Origin: Ensifer sp. WSM1721
GTDB lineage: Bacteria > Pseudomonadota > Alphaproteobacteria > Rhizobiales > Rhizobiaceae
Assembly (NCBI RefSeq): GCF_000513895.2
Contig: NZ_CP165782.1
Location: 2,488,501-2,552,500 of the forward strand
Direction: 5' to 3'
DNA: 64,000 nt
Shown in pieces: positions 10,697 through 19,783 of the stretch; within the stretch, counting starts at the first letter, position 1; each line of letters begins with the position of its first letter. The translations under genes were made by a program, and so were the position numbers. The notes under the pieces were generated by a model that was not told the origin of the DNA, did not search any database, and saw nothing but the letters and a program-made list of their open reading frames with translations.

Positions 10697-10726
10697 AAAA
10701 AAGAGGGCGCCGGTCGAGGCGCCCTC
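10697..10726 (-). terminator. Rho-independent terminator after the chloroperoxidase-like gene
   Basis: On the minus strand GAGGGCGCC (10726-10718), a 6-base loop and GGCGCCCTC (10711-10703) form a perfect 9-bp stem followed by TTTTTTG. It lies 42 bases after the stop of the hydrolase gene and isolates it from the dehydrogenase/urease genes. Confidence 0.88.
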
Positions 10727-10768
10727 CAGCCACGGCATCTGTGCTTACAAGTACAGGCCGAGGCGCTA

Positions 10769-11770
10769 TCAGGACCGAGCAAATTCCAGCAGGTCCTTGT
10801 TCAGTTGTTCCTTGTGCGTGTCGGCAATACCGTGCGGGGCGCCCGGATAGACCTTCAGCACCGCATGGGGGATGAGCTTCTTCGAGGCGCGCGCGGCGGC
10901 GTCGATCGGCACGATCTGGTCGTCGTCGCCGTGGACGATCAGCGTCGGCACGTCGAACTTCTTCAGATCCTCGGTGAAATCGGTCTGCGAGAAGGCGACG
11001 ATCGAGTCGTATGTGTTCTTGTGCCCTGCCATCATGCCCTGCAGCCAGAAGCTGTCGATCATGCCCTGCGAGGGTTTGGCGCCCGGCCGGTTGAAGCCGA
11101 AGAACGGGCCCGAGGCGATATCTTTGTAGAGCTGCGAACGATCGGCAAGGCTTGCCGCCTGCAGACCCTCGAACACCTCCTTCGGCAAGCCGCCGGGGTT
11201 CTTGTCGGTCTTGACCATCAGCGGCGGCACGGCAGCGATCAGCCCGGCCTTGGCGACACGACCGGTGCCGTGGCGGCCGATATAGCGGGCGACCTCCCCA
11301 CCGCCGGTCGAAAAGCCGGCAAGGAAGATGTCCTTCAGATCCAGCGCCTCGATCACATCCGCAAGGTCGTCGGCATAGTGATCCATGTCGTTGCCGTCCC
11401 AGGTCTGGCTCGAGCGCCCGTGACCGCGACGGTCATGCGCGACAACGCGAAAGCCGTTGCTGGCAAGATGGAAGGCCTGCGCTTCCCAGCTATCGGAAGA
11501 GAGCGGCCAACCATGGCTGAGTATGACGACCGGCCCGTCCTTCGGGCCCCAGTCCTTATAATAGATCTCGACGCCGTCGCGCGTGGTGATCCGGCTGCCG
11601 ATTGTCTTTGCGCCCGCGACGGTTGCGGATGCCGCCGGGCTGGAGCTCGCCGCTTCAGCCGGCTTGACCGCGGAGATTGCCGCGACTGCGCCGGCAGCGC
11701 CCAGCGCACCGGCCAGCATCTCTCTCCTTGAGACGTTGTTCGCTCTTGCCTTTACCTGAACCTTAGTCAT
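10769..11770 (-). CDS. Exported alpha/beta hydrolase, non-haem chloroperoxidase-like
   Basis: A 333-aa hydrolase of the cofactor-free haloperoxidase/arylesterase group. An N-terminal export signal with a twin-arginine-like '[19 protein letters not shown]' ends near 'AEAAS', so the enzyme should act in the periplasm or outside. The catalytic triad is visible: Ser in '[19 protein letters not shown]' (core 'GFSTGGGE'), Asp in '[10 protein letters not shown]' and His in '[17 protein letters not shown]' (core 'GAPHG'); '[13 protein letters not shown]' forms the oxyanion region. It is transcribed divergently from an OhrR-like regulator, with three repeated operator-like sites between them. That fits the secreted, oxidative-stress-induced peroxidase known in Sinorhizobium meliloti (from memory). 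Confidence 0.92.
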   Translation of the reverse strand: MTKVQVKARANNVSRREMLAGALGAAGAVAAISAVKPAEAASSSPAASATVAGAKTIGSRITTRDGVEIYYKDWGPKDGPVVILSHGWPLSSDSWEAQAFHLASNGFRVVAHDRRGHGRSSQTWDGNDMDHYADDLADVIEALDLKDIFLAGFSTGGGEVARYIGRHGTGRVAKAGLIAAVPPLMVKTDKNPGGLPKEVFEGLQAASLADRSQLYKDIASGPFFGFNRPGAKPSQGMIDSFWLQGMMAGHKNTYDSIVAFSQTDFTEDLKKFDVPTLIVHGDDDQIVPIDAAARASKKLIPHAVLKVYPGAPHGIADTHKEQLNKDLLEFARS

Positions 11771-11813
11771 GGAAATGCTCCTTGTTGGCGCTATTCAAAA
11801 CAACTTTATAGAA

Positions 11814-11928
11814 CTTGCGATCAAATCGTGCTCGATGCTCACCTTGTATCGCTGACGATTAGATCGTGCACGATATTTATCCCGCCGAATTTTGTCTGTC
11901 AATACCTTGCGATTATATCGCGAACGAT
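11814..11928. promoter_or_regulatory. Three 23-bp operator-like repeats in the divergent hydrolase/OhrR-like promoter region
   Basis: Three direct copies of one 23-bp sequence lie at 11814-11836, 11852-11874 and 11906-11928. Each contains alternating inverted half-sites, CGAT - ATCG - CGAT. The middle copy is the cleanest: ACGAT-TAG-ATCGT is a perfect 5-3-5 palindrome and ATCGTGCACGAT overlaps it as a perfect 12-bp palindrome. The first copy is 44 bp from the hydrolase start and the third 35 bp from the regulator start. They are most simply binding sites for the adjacent MarR/OhrR-like protein, controlling both genes. Confidence 0.72.
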
Positions 11929-11962
11929 TTATTTTTCTGGTTCGATGAATCGGATAACGGCC

Positions 11963-12415
11963 ATGGCAAAGGCAGACCTCCCCTCCTCGGAGGACCTGAT
12001 GAAGCTCGACAATTTCCTGTGCTTTGCGATCTATTCCGCAAACCACGCCTTCACGCGGGTCTACAAGCCGCTCCTCGACGCGCTGGATCTCACCTATCCG
12101 CAATATCTGGTGATGGTGGTGCTGTGGGAGAAAGACGACCAAACCGTCGGCAGCCTGGGCGAGAAGCTCTTCTTGGAATCGAGCACGCTCACCCCCATGC
12201 TGAAACGCCTCGAGGCCATGGGCTACATTGCAAGGGTGCGCGACAAGACCGATGAGCGGCAAGTGCGCGTGCGGCTGACCGGCACCGGCAAGGCCTTGAA
12301 GGAAAAGGCGAGCCGCGTTCCGCTCGGTATCGCCGACGCGACAGGAATGGAGCCGGCGGAGATCGTACGGCTGAAACAGGAAATCGCGGCCCTGCGCGCA
12401 TCGTTGTTGCGATAG
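11963..12415 (+). CDS. OhrR-like MarR-family redox regulator
   Basis: A 150-aa dimeric winged-helix repressor. The sequence '[45 protein letters not shown]' (quoted in parts: '[12 protein letters not shown]', '[14 protein letters not shown]') is diagnostic for the OhrR branch. Cys20 sits where OhrR proteins sense organic hydroperoxides, and '[21 protein letters not shown]' is the recognition helix and start of the wing. I chose ATG 11963 ([11 protein letters not shown]), which matches the family start; ATG 11945 is a possible alternative. It is divergent from the exported hydrolase and not next to an ohr gene, so it probably senses peroxides (or hypochlorite/quinones) to control that hydrolase. 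Confidence 0.9.
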   Translation: MAKADLPSSEDLMKLDNFLCFAIYSANHAFTRVYKPLLDALDLTYPQYLVMVVLWEKDDQTVGSLGEKLFLESSTLTPMLKRLEAMGYIARVRDKTDERQVRVRLTGTGKALKEKASRVPLGIADATGMEPAEIVRLKQEIAALRASLLR

Positions 12416-12525
12416 ATCACGACGATTTAGGGCGGATCGACCCAAAGTCATGAACGTGATCGATTCTAATAGGTTAGCGCGGCATGCGGGCGGAAAACCG
12501 CGCACACTTTTCCTCATCCCGCGCT
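12415..12525 (+). repeat. RIME1-like dispersed palindromic repeat, copy 1
   Basis: This about 110-bp stretch recurs in opposite orientation at 58468-58580. Shared landmarks are GCGGGCGGAAAACCGCGCAC, CTTTTCCTCATCCCGCGC, GATTCTAATA and a GGTCGG/CCGACC-type palindrome. It holds two large inverted repeats, as in the rhizobial intergenic mosaic element RIME1. It starts within a few bases of the OhrR-like gene's stop and could act as its transcript's 3' end. Naming is from memory of the RIME1 sequence. Confidence 0.7.
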
Positions 12526-12528
12526 ACT

Positions 12529-12629
12529 GCATGTCTCCTTAAATCGACCTCGAGTTAAGGACAAAGACATGCAGAAATTCAAAGTGCTACAGCGACATTT
12601 GCGCGTCTGATAAGACGCCCAGCGCTGTA
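12529..12629 (+). repeat. Structured intergenic element with a 13-codon mini-ORF
   Basis: Directly after the RIME1 copy lies a second structured block. GCATGTCTCCTTAA pairs with TTAAGGA...GACATGC (12529-12572). Then a nested hairpin follows: TACAGCG (12588-12594) with CGCTGTA (12623-12629), enclosing GCGTCT-gata-AGACGC (12603-12618). Inside is an ATG at 12569 with AAGGAC at ideal distance that opens a 13-codon frame (MQKFKVLQRHLRV, stop 12610). I recall the same block in many rhizobial intergenic regions. It could be a mobile mosaic element, a terminator or a small RNA. Confidence 0.55.
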
Positions 12630-12731
12630 CCCGGCAGGAGCGTTACGCGACGGCATCGCCAGACTTTGGGAAACGCGGCGGCCGCTGCAGCATTCCCAAC
12701 GCCGCGCGTTTCGTCTCACCCAAAACAAAGG

Positions 12732-12753
12732 ACCCGGCGCTTTCACGCCGGGT
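12732..12753 (-). terminator. Rho-independent terminator after livK
   Basis: On the minus strand ACCCGGCG (12753-12746), a 6-base loop and CGCCGGGT (12739-12732) form an 8-bp GC stem followed by T-rich CCTTTGTTTTG, 32 bases past the livK stop. A further GC-rich inverted repeat (AAACGCGGCG...CGCCGCGCGTTT) lies at about 12671-12711. Together with the two repeats above, these fill the gene-free 12416-12784 stretch. Confidence 0.8.
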
Positions 12754-12784
12754 TCGGAAGTCGTTTTCATAGCGGAAGAACGGA

Positions 12785-13903
12785 CTATTCGTTCTGGAAG
12801 TAGCTGTACTTGCCGTCGTCACCCTTCTTCCAGGTGTACATGACGTAGTCCGGGCGGGTGATGTCGCCCTTTTCGTCAAAGCCGAGTTCGCCGATCGCCG
12901 TCTTGAACGGACCCTTGGCCTTGAGGGCTTCTGCGACGGCCTGCGGGTCATTGCCGCCGGCTGCCTTGGCGCCGTCAGCAATCACTTGCAGGGCCGCATA
13001 GGCATAGAGCGTGTAGGCTTCCGGTTCGAAGCCGGAGGCGCGGAACTTCTCGACGAGTTCCTTGGCGGCCGGGCTCTTGCGCGGATCGGGTGCGAAGGTC
13101 ATCAGTGTGCCGTCGACGGCGTCGCCGGCGATCGAAGCCAGCTCGTTCGAGACGATGCCGTCGCCGGACATCATCGTTGCCTTCAGGCCCTGATCCTTCA
13201 TCTGGCGCATGATGAGACCGGCTTCGGTGTGCAGACCGCCGTAATAGACGATCGAAACGCCGGCTTGCTTCATCTTGGCGATGAGCGCGGAGAAATCCTT
13301 GTCACCGGTATTGATGCCTTCGTAAAGCGCTTCGGTGACGCCGGCTTCATTCATCGCCTTCTTGGTCTCATCGGCAAGGCCCTGACCATACGGGGTCTTG
13401 TCGTGGACGACGGCGACCTTGGCGTCCTTGAAATTGGCAGCGATATAGGCGCCCGCGACGGCGCCCTGCTGATCATCACGGCCGCAGGTGCGGAAGGTGT
13501 TCCACAGGCCGCGTTCGGTGAACTGCGGGTTCGTCGAAGCCGGCGTGATCTGCAGGATGCCGTTTTCGGCATAGATTTCCGACGTCGGAATGGAAACGCC
13601 CGAGTTGAAGTGCCCGACGACGAACTTCACGCCATCGGCGACAAACTTGTTGGCGACGGAAATGCCCTGCTTGGGATCCGAAACATCGTCACCGAGAACG
13701 ATCTTGATCTGTTCCCCATTAATGCCGCCTGCGGCATTGATGTCGGCAGCCGCCTGCTCCGCACCTTTCTGGAGCTGGGCGCCGAACGCCGCATTCGGGC
13801 CGGTCAGCGGACCACCGACACCGACCAGAATGTCAGCCCATGCGGTGCCGCTGAAAGCAACCATTGCTGTCAGCGCCACAGCTGACAGAAGAGACTTTTT
13901 CAT
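12785..13903 (-). CDS. livK: Branched-chain amino acid ABC transporter, periplasmic binding protein LivK
   Basis: A 372-aa periplasmic solute-binding protein that captures leucine, isoleucine, valine or similar amino acids for the LivHMGF complex. It has a Sec signal peptide ('[23 protein letters not shown]'; cleavage after AWA), then the family opening '[20 protein letters not shown]', '[14 protein letters not shown]', '[17 protein letters not shown]' and 'QITPASTNP', typical for Leu/Ile/Val-binding proteins. GGGAG precedes the ATG at 13903; the open frame extends upstream but without signal-peptide character. It is the last gene of the liv cluster. A 7-bp hairpin at 13970-13991 between it and the DUF6867 gene, and a terminator after it, may set its separate, higher expression. 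Confidence 0.97.
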   Translation of the reverse strand: MKKSLLSAVALTAMVAFSGTAWADILVGVGGPLTGPNAAFGAQLQKGAEQAAADINAAGGINGEQIKIVLGDDVSDPKQGISVANKFVADGVKFVVGHFNSGVSIPTSEIYAENGILQITPASTNPQFTERGLWNTFRTCGRDDQQGAVAGAYIAANFKDAKVAVVHDKTPYGQGLADETKKAMNEAGVTEALYEGINTGDKDFSALIAKMKQAGVSIVYYGGLHTEAGLIMRQMKDQGLKATMMSGDGIVSNELASIAGDAVDGTLMTFAPDPRKSPAAKELVEKFRASGFEPEAYTLYAYAALQVIADGAKAAGGNDPQAVAEALKAKGPFKTAIGELGFDEKGDITRPDYVMYTWKKGDDGKYSYFQNE

Positions 13904-13969
13904 CTTGTTACTCCCAAATATTCGAGCGGGTCTCGTTACTAAGCCTGCGCAATGCCCACCATCAATTGC

Positions 13970-13991
13970 GCCGGTGTTCTTTCGCACCGGC
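13970..13991 (-). other. Intercistronic hairpin upstream of livK
   Basis: GCCGGTG (13970-13976) and CACCGGC (13985-13991) form a 7-bp stem with an 8-base loop and no T-run. It lies between the DUF6867 gene and livK and could protect or process the livK message. Confidence 0.45.
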
Positions 13992-14018
13992 CGCTGCCGA
14001 CCGGCACGCGCTGTTCCC

Positions 14019-14363
14019 TTATTTGGCCTTCCAGGAGAAAGGCGAGCTCTTTTCATAGAGCCAGTAGTACATGTTCGCCATTTGCTTGGTTCGGTAGTAC
14101 CGGAAGCCGGCAGTAGCAAACAACAAAAGCACGAGCGTGTCTACGACATAGTATTGGAGGCTGAACATCGTGCCGCCGAAGAGCGCATGATGGATGAAGC
14201 GGATGCCCCAGCCGAGCAGCGCCACATAGATCAACAGCCGCGGAGCGCCATACCAGCTCTCGGCAACGCTCTTACCGGTCCGCCATGCGGTCCACCCGCC
14301 GAGTACCCAGGTGATGAAGAGAAACTGCCAGATTGAGGCTTCTTCGTAGAGAATTCCCTGCAT
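14019..14363 (-). CDS. DUF6867 family small membrane protein in the liv operon
   Basis: A 114-aa protein with three likely membrane helices ('[17 protein letters not shown]', '[20 protein letters not shown]', '[20 protein letters not shown]') and short charged ends. I recognise it as the DUF6867 family that sits inside rhizobial branched-chain amino acid transporter operons. Its role is unknown. A position between livF (24 bp away) and livK on the same strand suggests an accessory subunit or assembly factor of the transporter. There is no signal peptide and no catalytic motif. Confidence 0.85.
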   Translation of the reverse strand: MQGILYEEASIWQFLFITWVLGGWTAWRTGKSVAESWYGAPRLLIYVALLGWGIRFIHHALFGGTMFSLQYYVVDTLVLLLFATAGFRYYRTKQMANMYYWLYEKSSPFSWKAK

Positions 14364-14387
14364 GTCACTTAACTCCAGCGCGGCGCG

Positions 14388-15113
14388 TCAATGACGTCCG
14401 CCTTCGAGATAGGCCGATCGCACCTCCGGATTGGCGAGGAGATCCTTGCCGGTCCCGCTCATCGTCACCCTACCGTTGACCATGACGTAGCCGCGATCGG
14501 AGAGCTTGAGCGCTCCGAAGGCGTTCTGCTCCACCAGGAACACGGTGAGGCCTTCTTGCTTGTTGAGCTTTTTGATCGCTTCGAAAATGCCCTTGACGAT
14601 CAAAGGCGCAAGACCGAGCGATGGTTCGTCGAGCAGGAGCAGCTTTGGCCGCGCCATCAGCGCGCGACTGATCGACAGCATCTGCTGTTCGCCGCCCGAC
14701 AGAGTGCCGCCGCGCTGAGCCTGCCGCTCCTTGAGCCGCGGAAATAGCGTGAAGACCTTCTCCACGTCCTCGTTGAAGTGCTTCAGATTGTCGAGGCCCG
14801 CGCCCATCTGAAGATTCTCGAGCACCGTCATGCGCGGAAAGATGCGCCGCCCTTCCGGGGACTGCGCTATCCTCAAGCGCGCGATCTCGTGCGTCGGCAT
14901 ACGCGTGATCTCTTGGCCGTCGAAGTGAATCGAACCGGTGCGCGCCTGCGGACTGCCGCAGATCGTCATCATCAGCGTCGACTTTCCGGCGCCGTTGGCG
15001 CCGATCAACGAAACGATCTCTCCGCGATGGACCTCGATATCGACGCCGTTCAAGGCGCGGATGTTGCCGTAATAGGTCTCGACGCCTCTCACATTCAGCA
15101 GCGCAGCAGTCAT
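14388..15113 (-). CDS. livF: Branched-chain amino acid ABC transporter ATP-binding protein LivF
   Basis: One of the two ATPases powering the Liv importer, attached to the cytoplasmic face of LivHM. The 241-aa protein has Walker A 'GANGAGKST', signature 'LSGGEQQMLSISRALMARP', Walker B 'LLLLDEPSLGLAPL' and the switch His region 'VFLVEQNAFGALKLSDRGYV' (core 'FLVEQNA'). 'LNGVDIEVHRGEIVSLIGANG' and 'EGRRIFPRMTVLENLQMGA' are LivF-subfamily marks. It overlaps livG by 4 bases (ATGA) and is followed by the DUF6867 gene. Confidence 0.97.
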   Translation of the reverse strand: MTAALLNVRGVETYYGNIRALNGVDIEVHRGEIVSLIGANGAGKSTLMMTICGSPQARTGSIHFDGQEITRMPTHEIARLRIAQSPEGRRIFPRMTVLENLQMGAGLDNLKHFNEDVEKVFTLFPRLKERQAQRGGTLSGGEQQMLSISRALMARPKLLLLDEPSLGLAPLIVKGIFEAIKKLNKQEGLTVFLVEQNAFGALKLSDRGYVMVNGRVTMSGTGKDLLANPEVRSAYLEGGRH

Positions 15114-15997
15114 GGATTGATGCCTCCCTGCTCGCTTTCGATTTCCTCGATCTCTTCGATCACCTCTTCAACCTCTTCATCCTCGACACCCAGATAGGCC
15201 GCGATGACCTTTGGATCGTGCTTCACGAAGTCCGGGTTGCCGTCGGAAATCTTCTGCCCGTATTCGAGCACCACGACGTGATCGGAAATTTCCATCACCA
15301 CGGACATGTCGTGCTCGATCAACAGGATGGAGGTGCCGGTGTCGCGGCGAATCTCCTGCAGGAGTTGGTTCAGGGCGAGCGACTCGCGCGGGTTAAGACC
15401 GGCTGCTGGCTCGTCCAGGCAAAGAAGCTCCGGCCCCGTGCACATGGCGCGGGCGATCTCCAGCCGCCGCTGCGCACCATAGGGCAGGTCGCCCGCTGGA
15501 TCGTCGGCACGATCGATGAGGGATGCCTTTTCGAGCCAATGTCTGGCGAGTTCGATCGATTCCTTGGAGGCCTGGCGATAGGCCGGGAAGCCGAACAGGC
15601 CGAGCAAGGTGTAACCTGAAGCCTGCATCAGCTTATTGTGCTGCGCAACGAGCAGATTCTCCAGAACCGTGAGCCCCGAGAACATCCGGATGTTCTGGAA
15701 CGTGCGAGCGACCTTGGCCTGCTTGGTGATTTCGAAATCCGGCAGGCGCTCCAGGAGGTATTCCTTGCCGGACCTCTGCCGCAGGGTGATCATGCCCATC
15801 GTCGGCTTGTAGAAACCGGTGATGCAGTTGAACACCGTTGTCTTGCCCGCCCCGTTCGGGCCGATCAGCGCGGTGATGTCGCCGCGCTCGGCCTCGAAGG
15901 AGAAGTCGTTGATGGCCATGAGACCGCCGAAGCGCATCGACAGGCGCTCGACCTTGAGGATGGGGTCTTTTGTCATAGTGTTTGCCTCGAAGGTCAT
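15110..15997 (-). CDS. livG: Branched-chain amino acid ABC transporter ATP-binding protein LivG
   Basis: The second ATPase of the Liv importer, 295 aa. It has Walker A 'GPNGAGKTT', the LivG-typical 'CITGFYKPTMG', 'RTFQNIRMFSGLTVLENLLVA', signature-region 'LPYGAQRRLEIARAMCTGP', Walker B 'LLCLDEPAAGLNP' and 'LLIEHDMSVVMEISDHVVVL' (core 'IEHDMSVVM'). The first ATG (15997) overlaps the livM stop as TGATG with AAGGAAGGG upstream; an alternative ATG lies 7 codons later. The C-terminus has an unusual highly acidic extension ('VEDEEVEEVIEEIEEIESEQ') not needed for ATPase function. It overlaps livF by 4 bases. Confidence 0.97.
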   Translation of the reverse strand: MTFEANTMTKDPILKVERLSMRFGGLMAINDFSFEAERGDITALIGPNGAGKTTVFNCITGFYKPTMGMITLRQRSGKEYLLERLPDFEITKQAKVARTFQNIRMFSGLTVLENLLVAQHNKLMQASGYTLLGLFGFPAYRQASKESIELARHWLEKASLIDRADDPAGDLPYGAQRRLEIARAMCTGPELLCLDEPAAGLNPRESLALNQLLQEIRRDTGTSILLIEHDMSVVMEISDHVVVLEYGQKISDGNPDFVKHDPKVIAAYLGVEDEEVEEVIEEIEEIESEQGGINP

Positions 15998-17382
15998 CAG
16001 CCGTGCCCTTCCTTGGTGAAGCTGCCGGAGACGGCCTTGCGCTTGTGGAGGAACGCGGTCGGCTCGCGCGACCCGACGAAGCCGCGCGGCTTCCAGACCA
16101 TGACGACGACCATGGCCAGGCCAAAGATCAGCATGCGATAGAGTTCAGGCGTGAAGTTCGGTCCGAAGATCATCTTGAGGAAGGTGAGCTCGCGCAGGAT
16201 CTCGGTGCCGCCAATCATCACGATTGCCGCAATGGCGATTCCCGTCAGCGAGCCCATGCCGCCGAGGACGACGATGGCGAGAATGACCGCGGATTCGAGG
16301 AAGACGAAGGACTCCGGCGAGACGAAGCCCTGGCGAACGGCGAAGAACGAGCCGGCGAAGCCGCCGAACATCGCACCGGTGGCGAATGCCGTCAGCTTGG
16401 TAGTCACCGTGTTGATACCAAGGGAGCGGCAGGCGATCTCATCCTCGCGCAGCGCTTCCCAGGCGCGACCGATCGGCATCCGGCGCAGCCGGATGGTGAC
16501 GAAGGCCGTGATCATGCAAAGGGCGAGGGCCAGATAGAACAGGAAGATTTTGTAATAGGCAGACGAGATCGGCAGGCCCATCAACGCCGCGAAGCCGTCC
16601 TTTGAGGCGTCGAACTTGATGCCGAAAAGCGTCGCCTTGGCAATGCCGGAGACGCCGAACGTACCCTTGGTGACCTCGGTCCAGTTGATCAGCACGAGGC
16701 GGATGATCTCGCCGAAGGCGAGCGTCACGATCGCCAGATAGTCGCCCCTGAGGCGCAGCACCGGGAAGCCGAGAATGACGCCCCAGCAGGCGGCGAGCAG
16801 CCCGGCGACCGGCAACAGCACCCAGAAGGACAGGCCGAAATAGCTGGAGAGCAGCGCATAGGAATAGGCGCCGACCGCATAGAAGGCGACATATCCGAGG
16901 TCGAGCAGGCCGGCGAGGCCGACGACGATGTTAAGGCCCCAGGCGAGCATCACATAGATCAGGATCTGGATGCCGAAGTTGTCGACCCATTTCAGCGAGC
17001 CTTGTACGCCGAAAAGCGCGACGATGACGGGCGGATAGAGCACCAGAGCGGCAATCGCGATTTTGGAGAAGTTGCGGCTGAAGAAGCCCTCCTCCTTCAC
17101 CACCTCGGCTGCGGCCGCCTTTGTGGCCTTGCGCTGCGCAAGCCACGGCTGGGCATAGGCGACCATCAGGAAGCGACCGACCATGGCAACGATGATAAAG
17201 GTCGCGAGCAACCCCCAGCGCTGAGTAAGGATCAGCTCGTTGCGGATGTTCTGGTCGGTCTTGAGCCCGACGAAGAGCACGAACAATCCGAGCGTGATGA
17301 GACCCGCAAAGACGGCCTCTCGCAGGGCCCGCGCCGTCAGTTCACTGCCGGCGCTTGCGGTTGTGGATGCAACATTTGCCAT
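15997..17382 (-). CDS. livM: Branched-chain amino acid ABC transporter permease LivM
   Basis: The larger membrane subunit of the Liv importer, 461 aa. After an N-terminal helix and a hydrophilic segment (about residues 25-110) it shows the LivM core: '[39 protein letters not shown]' (core '[19 protein letters not shown]'), '[27 protein letters not shown]' (core '[18 protein letters not shown]') and '[20 protein letters not shown]' for coupling to the ATPases. It overlaps livG by one base (TGATG) and starts 4 bases after livH. Its N-terminal extension of about 100 residues relative to minimal LivM proteins is common in rhizobia. Confidence 0.97.
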   Translation of the reverse strand: MANVASTTASAGSELTARALREAVFAGLITLGLFVLFVGLKTDQNIRNELILTQRWGLLATFIIVAMVGRFLMVAYAQPWLAQRKATKAAAAEVVKEEGFFSRNFSKIAIAALVLYPPVIVALFGVQGSLKWVDNFGIQILIYVMLAWGLNIVVGLAGLLDLGYVAFYAVGAYSYALLSSYFGLSFWVLLPVAGLLAACWGVILGFPVLRLRGDYLAIVTLAFGEIIRLVLINWTEVTKGTFGVSGIAKATLFGIKFDASKDGFAALMGLPISSAYYKIFLFYLALALCMITAFVTIRLRRMPIGRAWEALREDEIACRSLGINTVTTKLTAFATGAMFGGFAGSFFAVRQGFVSPESFVFLESAVILAIVVLGGMGSLTGIAIAAIVMIGGTEILRELTFLKMIFGPNFTPELYRMLIFGLAMVVVMVWKPRGFVGSREPTAFLHKRKAVSGSFTKEGHG

Positions 17383-17386
17383 GGAA

Positions 17387-18289
<903 letters not shown>

Positions 18290-18796
18290 CAAACTTCCCC
18301 TGGACCGGATCCTGATGGTCCGATCTCTTGTTATTAGTTATCATTCCCGAGCGTGCTCTGAGCCCGATTTCATACCTCTTTCAAATGAAAATGAAAGCTA
18401 AAAAATGCGCCGTCGGTGGATTCTTCCGAGATAAAATCGATTTGACGCTTTTGAAGCCAAAAAAATCAAATTTTCAGCAGCCTTCGCTCGCGAAATGGCC
18501 AAATCCGGCGGCAAAAAACGAAAAACGGCAGGCAAATGTCGCCTGGTCGCGCAAACGACCCCTCCCAAACTGGCACCCCTTGAGCTGGCCGCGAGTGCCA
18601 TCGGCGGCAGCGGCGCGGTGGCCAATTCGCTCAGCCTCACGCAACCGGGAAAAATACGATCGGCAACAGGCATCCTTTCCGGCCCCCCACGCTTTACCCT
18701 TCGCAGCGGCAAAGATGACTTTCTCCCGCCGCGCCATCGATGCTATCCGGGCATTGCATGGGAATCGATGCGGCGACGCCGGAAAGACGAGAGAAG
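18290..18796. promoter_or_regulatory. Divergent intergenic region livH / cysQ
   Basis: A 507-bp stretch with no convincing gene; open frames there lack family features. The part near livH (about 18300-18480) is AT-richer than the surroundings, with runs such as AAAAAAATCAAATTTT, and should carry the liv promoter. A loose TTGACG-N17-ATCAAA pair on the plus strand begins at 18442. I see no clear palindromic operator or riboswitch. Confidence 0.4.
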
Positions 18797-19573
18797 ATGC
18801 TCGAGATACTGGAAAAATCGGCGATCGTCGCCGGGCAGGCAATCCTGGACATATACGGTGCCGGCCCCGCCGTGATCTACAAGGCCGACACCTCGCCGGT
18901 CACCGATGCGGACCATCGCGCCGAACACATCATTCTTACCGATCTTGCCGCCGCCTTCCCCGGCATTCCTGTGGTTGCGGAGGAAGCCGTTGCCGCCGGG
19001 CACGTGCCCGACATCGCCGGTGGGCGCTTTTTCCTCGTCGACCCGCTCGATGGCACCAAGGAATTCGTCGAGCGCAACAGCCATTTCACCGTAAACATCG
19101 GACTCATTGAAAACGGCGCGCCAACCGCCGGTGTCGTCTATGCGCCCGCACTCGGCGTGCTTTATTCGGCCGCCGCCGGACGGGCGAGGAAGGCGATCGT
19201 CGAGGCAGGCAGCGTCACCGGCTCCTGGACCCCCATCGGCTGCCGCCGCTGCGCTGACCGGCCGCTCGCGCTGACCAGCCGCTGGCACAACAGCGCAGAA
19301 ACGATCGCCTATCTCGCAGAACGGGGCATCGCCGACTACGAGGCCGTGGGCTCGTCGCTGAAGTTCTGCCTGCTGGCCGAGGGTCTTGCCGACATTTATC
19401 CGCGCTTCAGCCGGACGATGGAGTGGGACACGGCGGCGGGCGACGCGATCCTGAGAACGGCCGGTGGCGAAACGCTCACAGTGGCGGGCAAGCCGCTCGC
19501 CTATGGCAAGCGCAACCAGCCGGACGATAGCGACTTCGCCAATCCCTGGTTCATTGCGCGTGGCAGGGTGTGA
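18797..19573 (+). CDS. cysQ: 3'(2'),5'-bisphosphate nucleotidase CysQ
   Basis: A 258-aa lithium-sensitive, magnesium-dependent phosphatase of the inositol monophosphatase superfamily. CysQ removes the 3'-phosphate of PAP/PAPS and so controls sulfate assimilation and sulfation by-products. Metal and substrate motifs are 'SPVTDADHRAEHII', 'VAEEAVAA', 'FLVDPLDGTKEFVERNSHFTVNIGLIE' (core 'VDPLDGTKEF') and 'MEWDTAAGDAILRTAGG'. The start at ATG 18797 (MLEILEKSAIVAGQAIL) gives the standard CysQ N-terminus; ATG 18758 is an in-frame alternative adding 13 residues, but neither has a strong Shine-Dalgarno. No sulfur genes are adjacent. Confidence 0.93.
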   Translation: MLEILEKSAIVAGQAILDIYGAGPAVIYKADTSPVTDADHRAEHIILTDLAAAFPGIPVVAEEAVAAGHVPDIAGGRFFLVDPLDGTKEFVERNSHFTVNIGLIENGAPTAGVVYAPALGVLYSAAAGRARKAIVEAGSVTGSWTPIGCRRCADRPLALTSRWHNSAETIAYLAERGIADYEAVGSSLKFCLLAEGLADIYPRFSRTMEWDTAAGDAILRTAGGETLTVAGKPLAYGKRNQPDDSDFANPWFIARGRV

Positions 19574-19783
19574 CAGGAATCCGCGAGAGGTTATCCGCTT
19601 CGGACCGGCAGCGCTTGCGTGCCGAGCATTCCTTTGCTGAAGGGCTTGTCCCGCCCTGGCGCTGGTGAAGCCGACGCCGAAGGCCGGAATCTAAAAGCTG
19701 GTGAACGCCCAATTCGCGTCATGGACTTGCCCGCCGCCGGGCCCTATTTCTGCTCGATGTCCCCGCAAGCAGGATTGAGAGCC

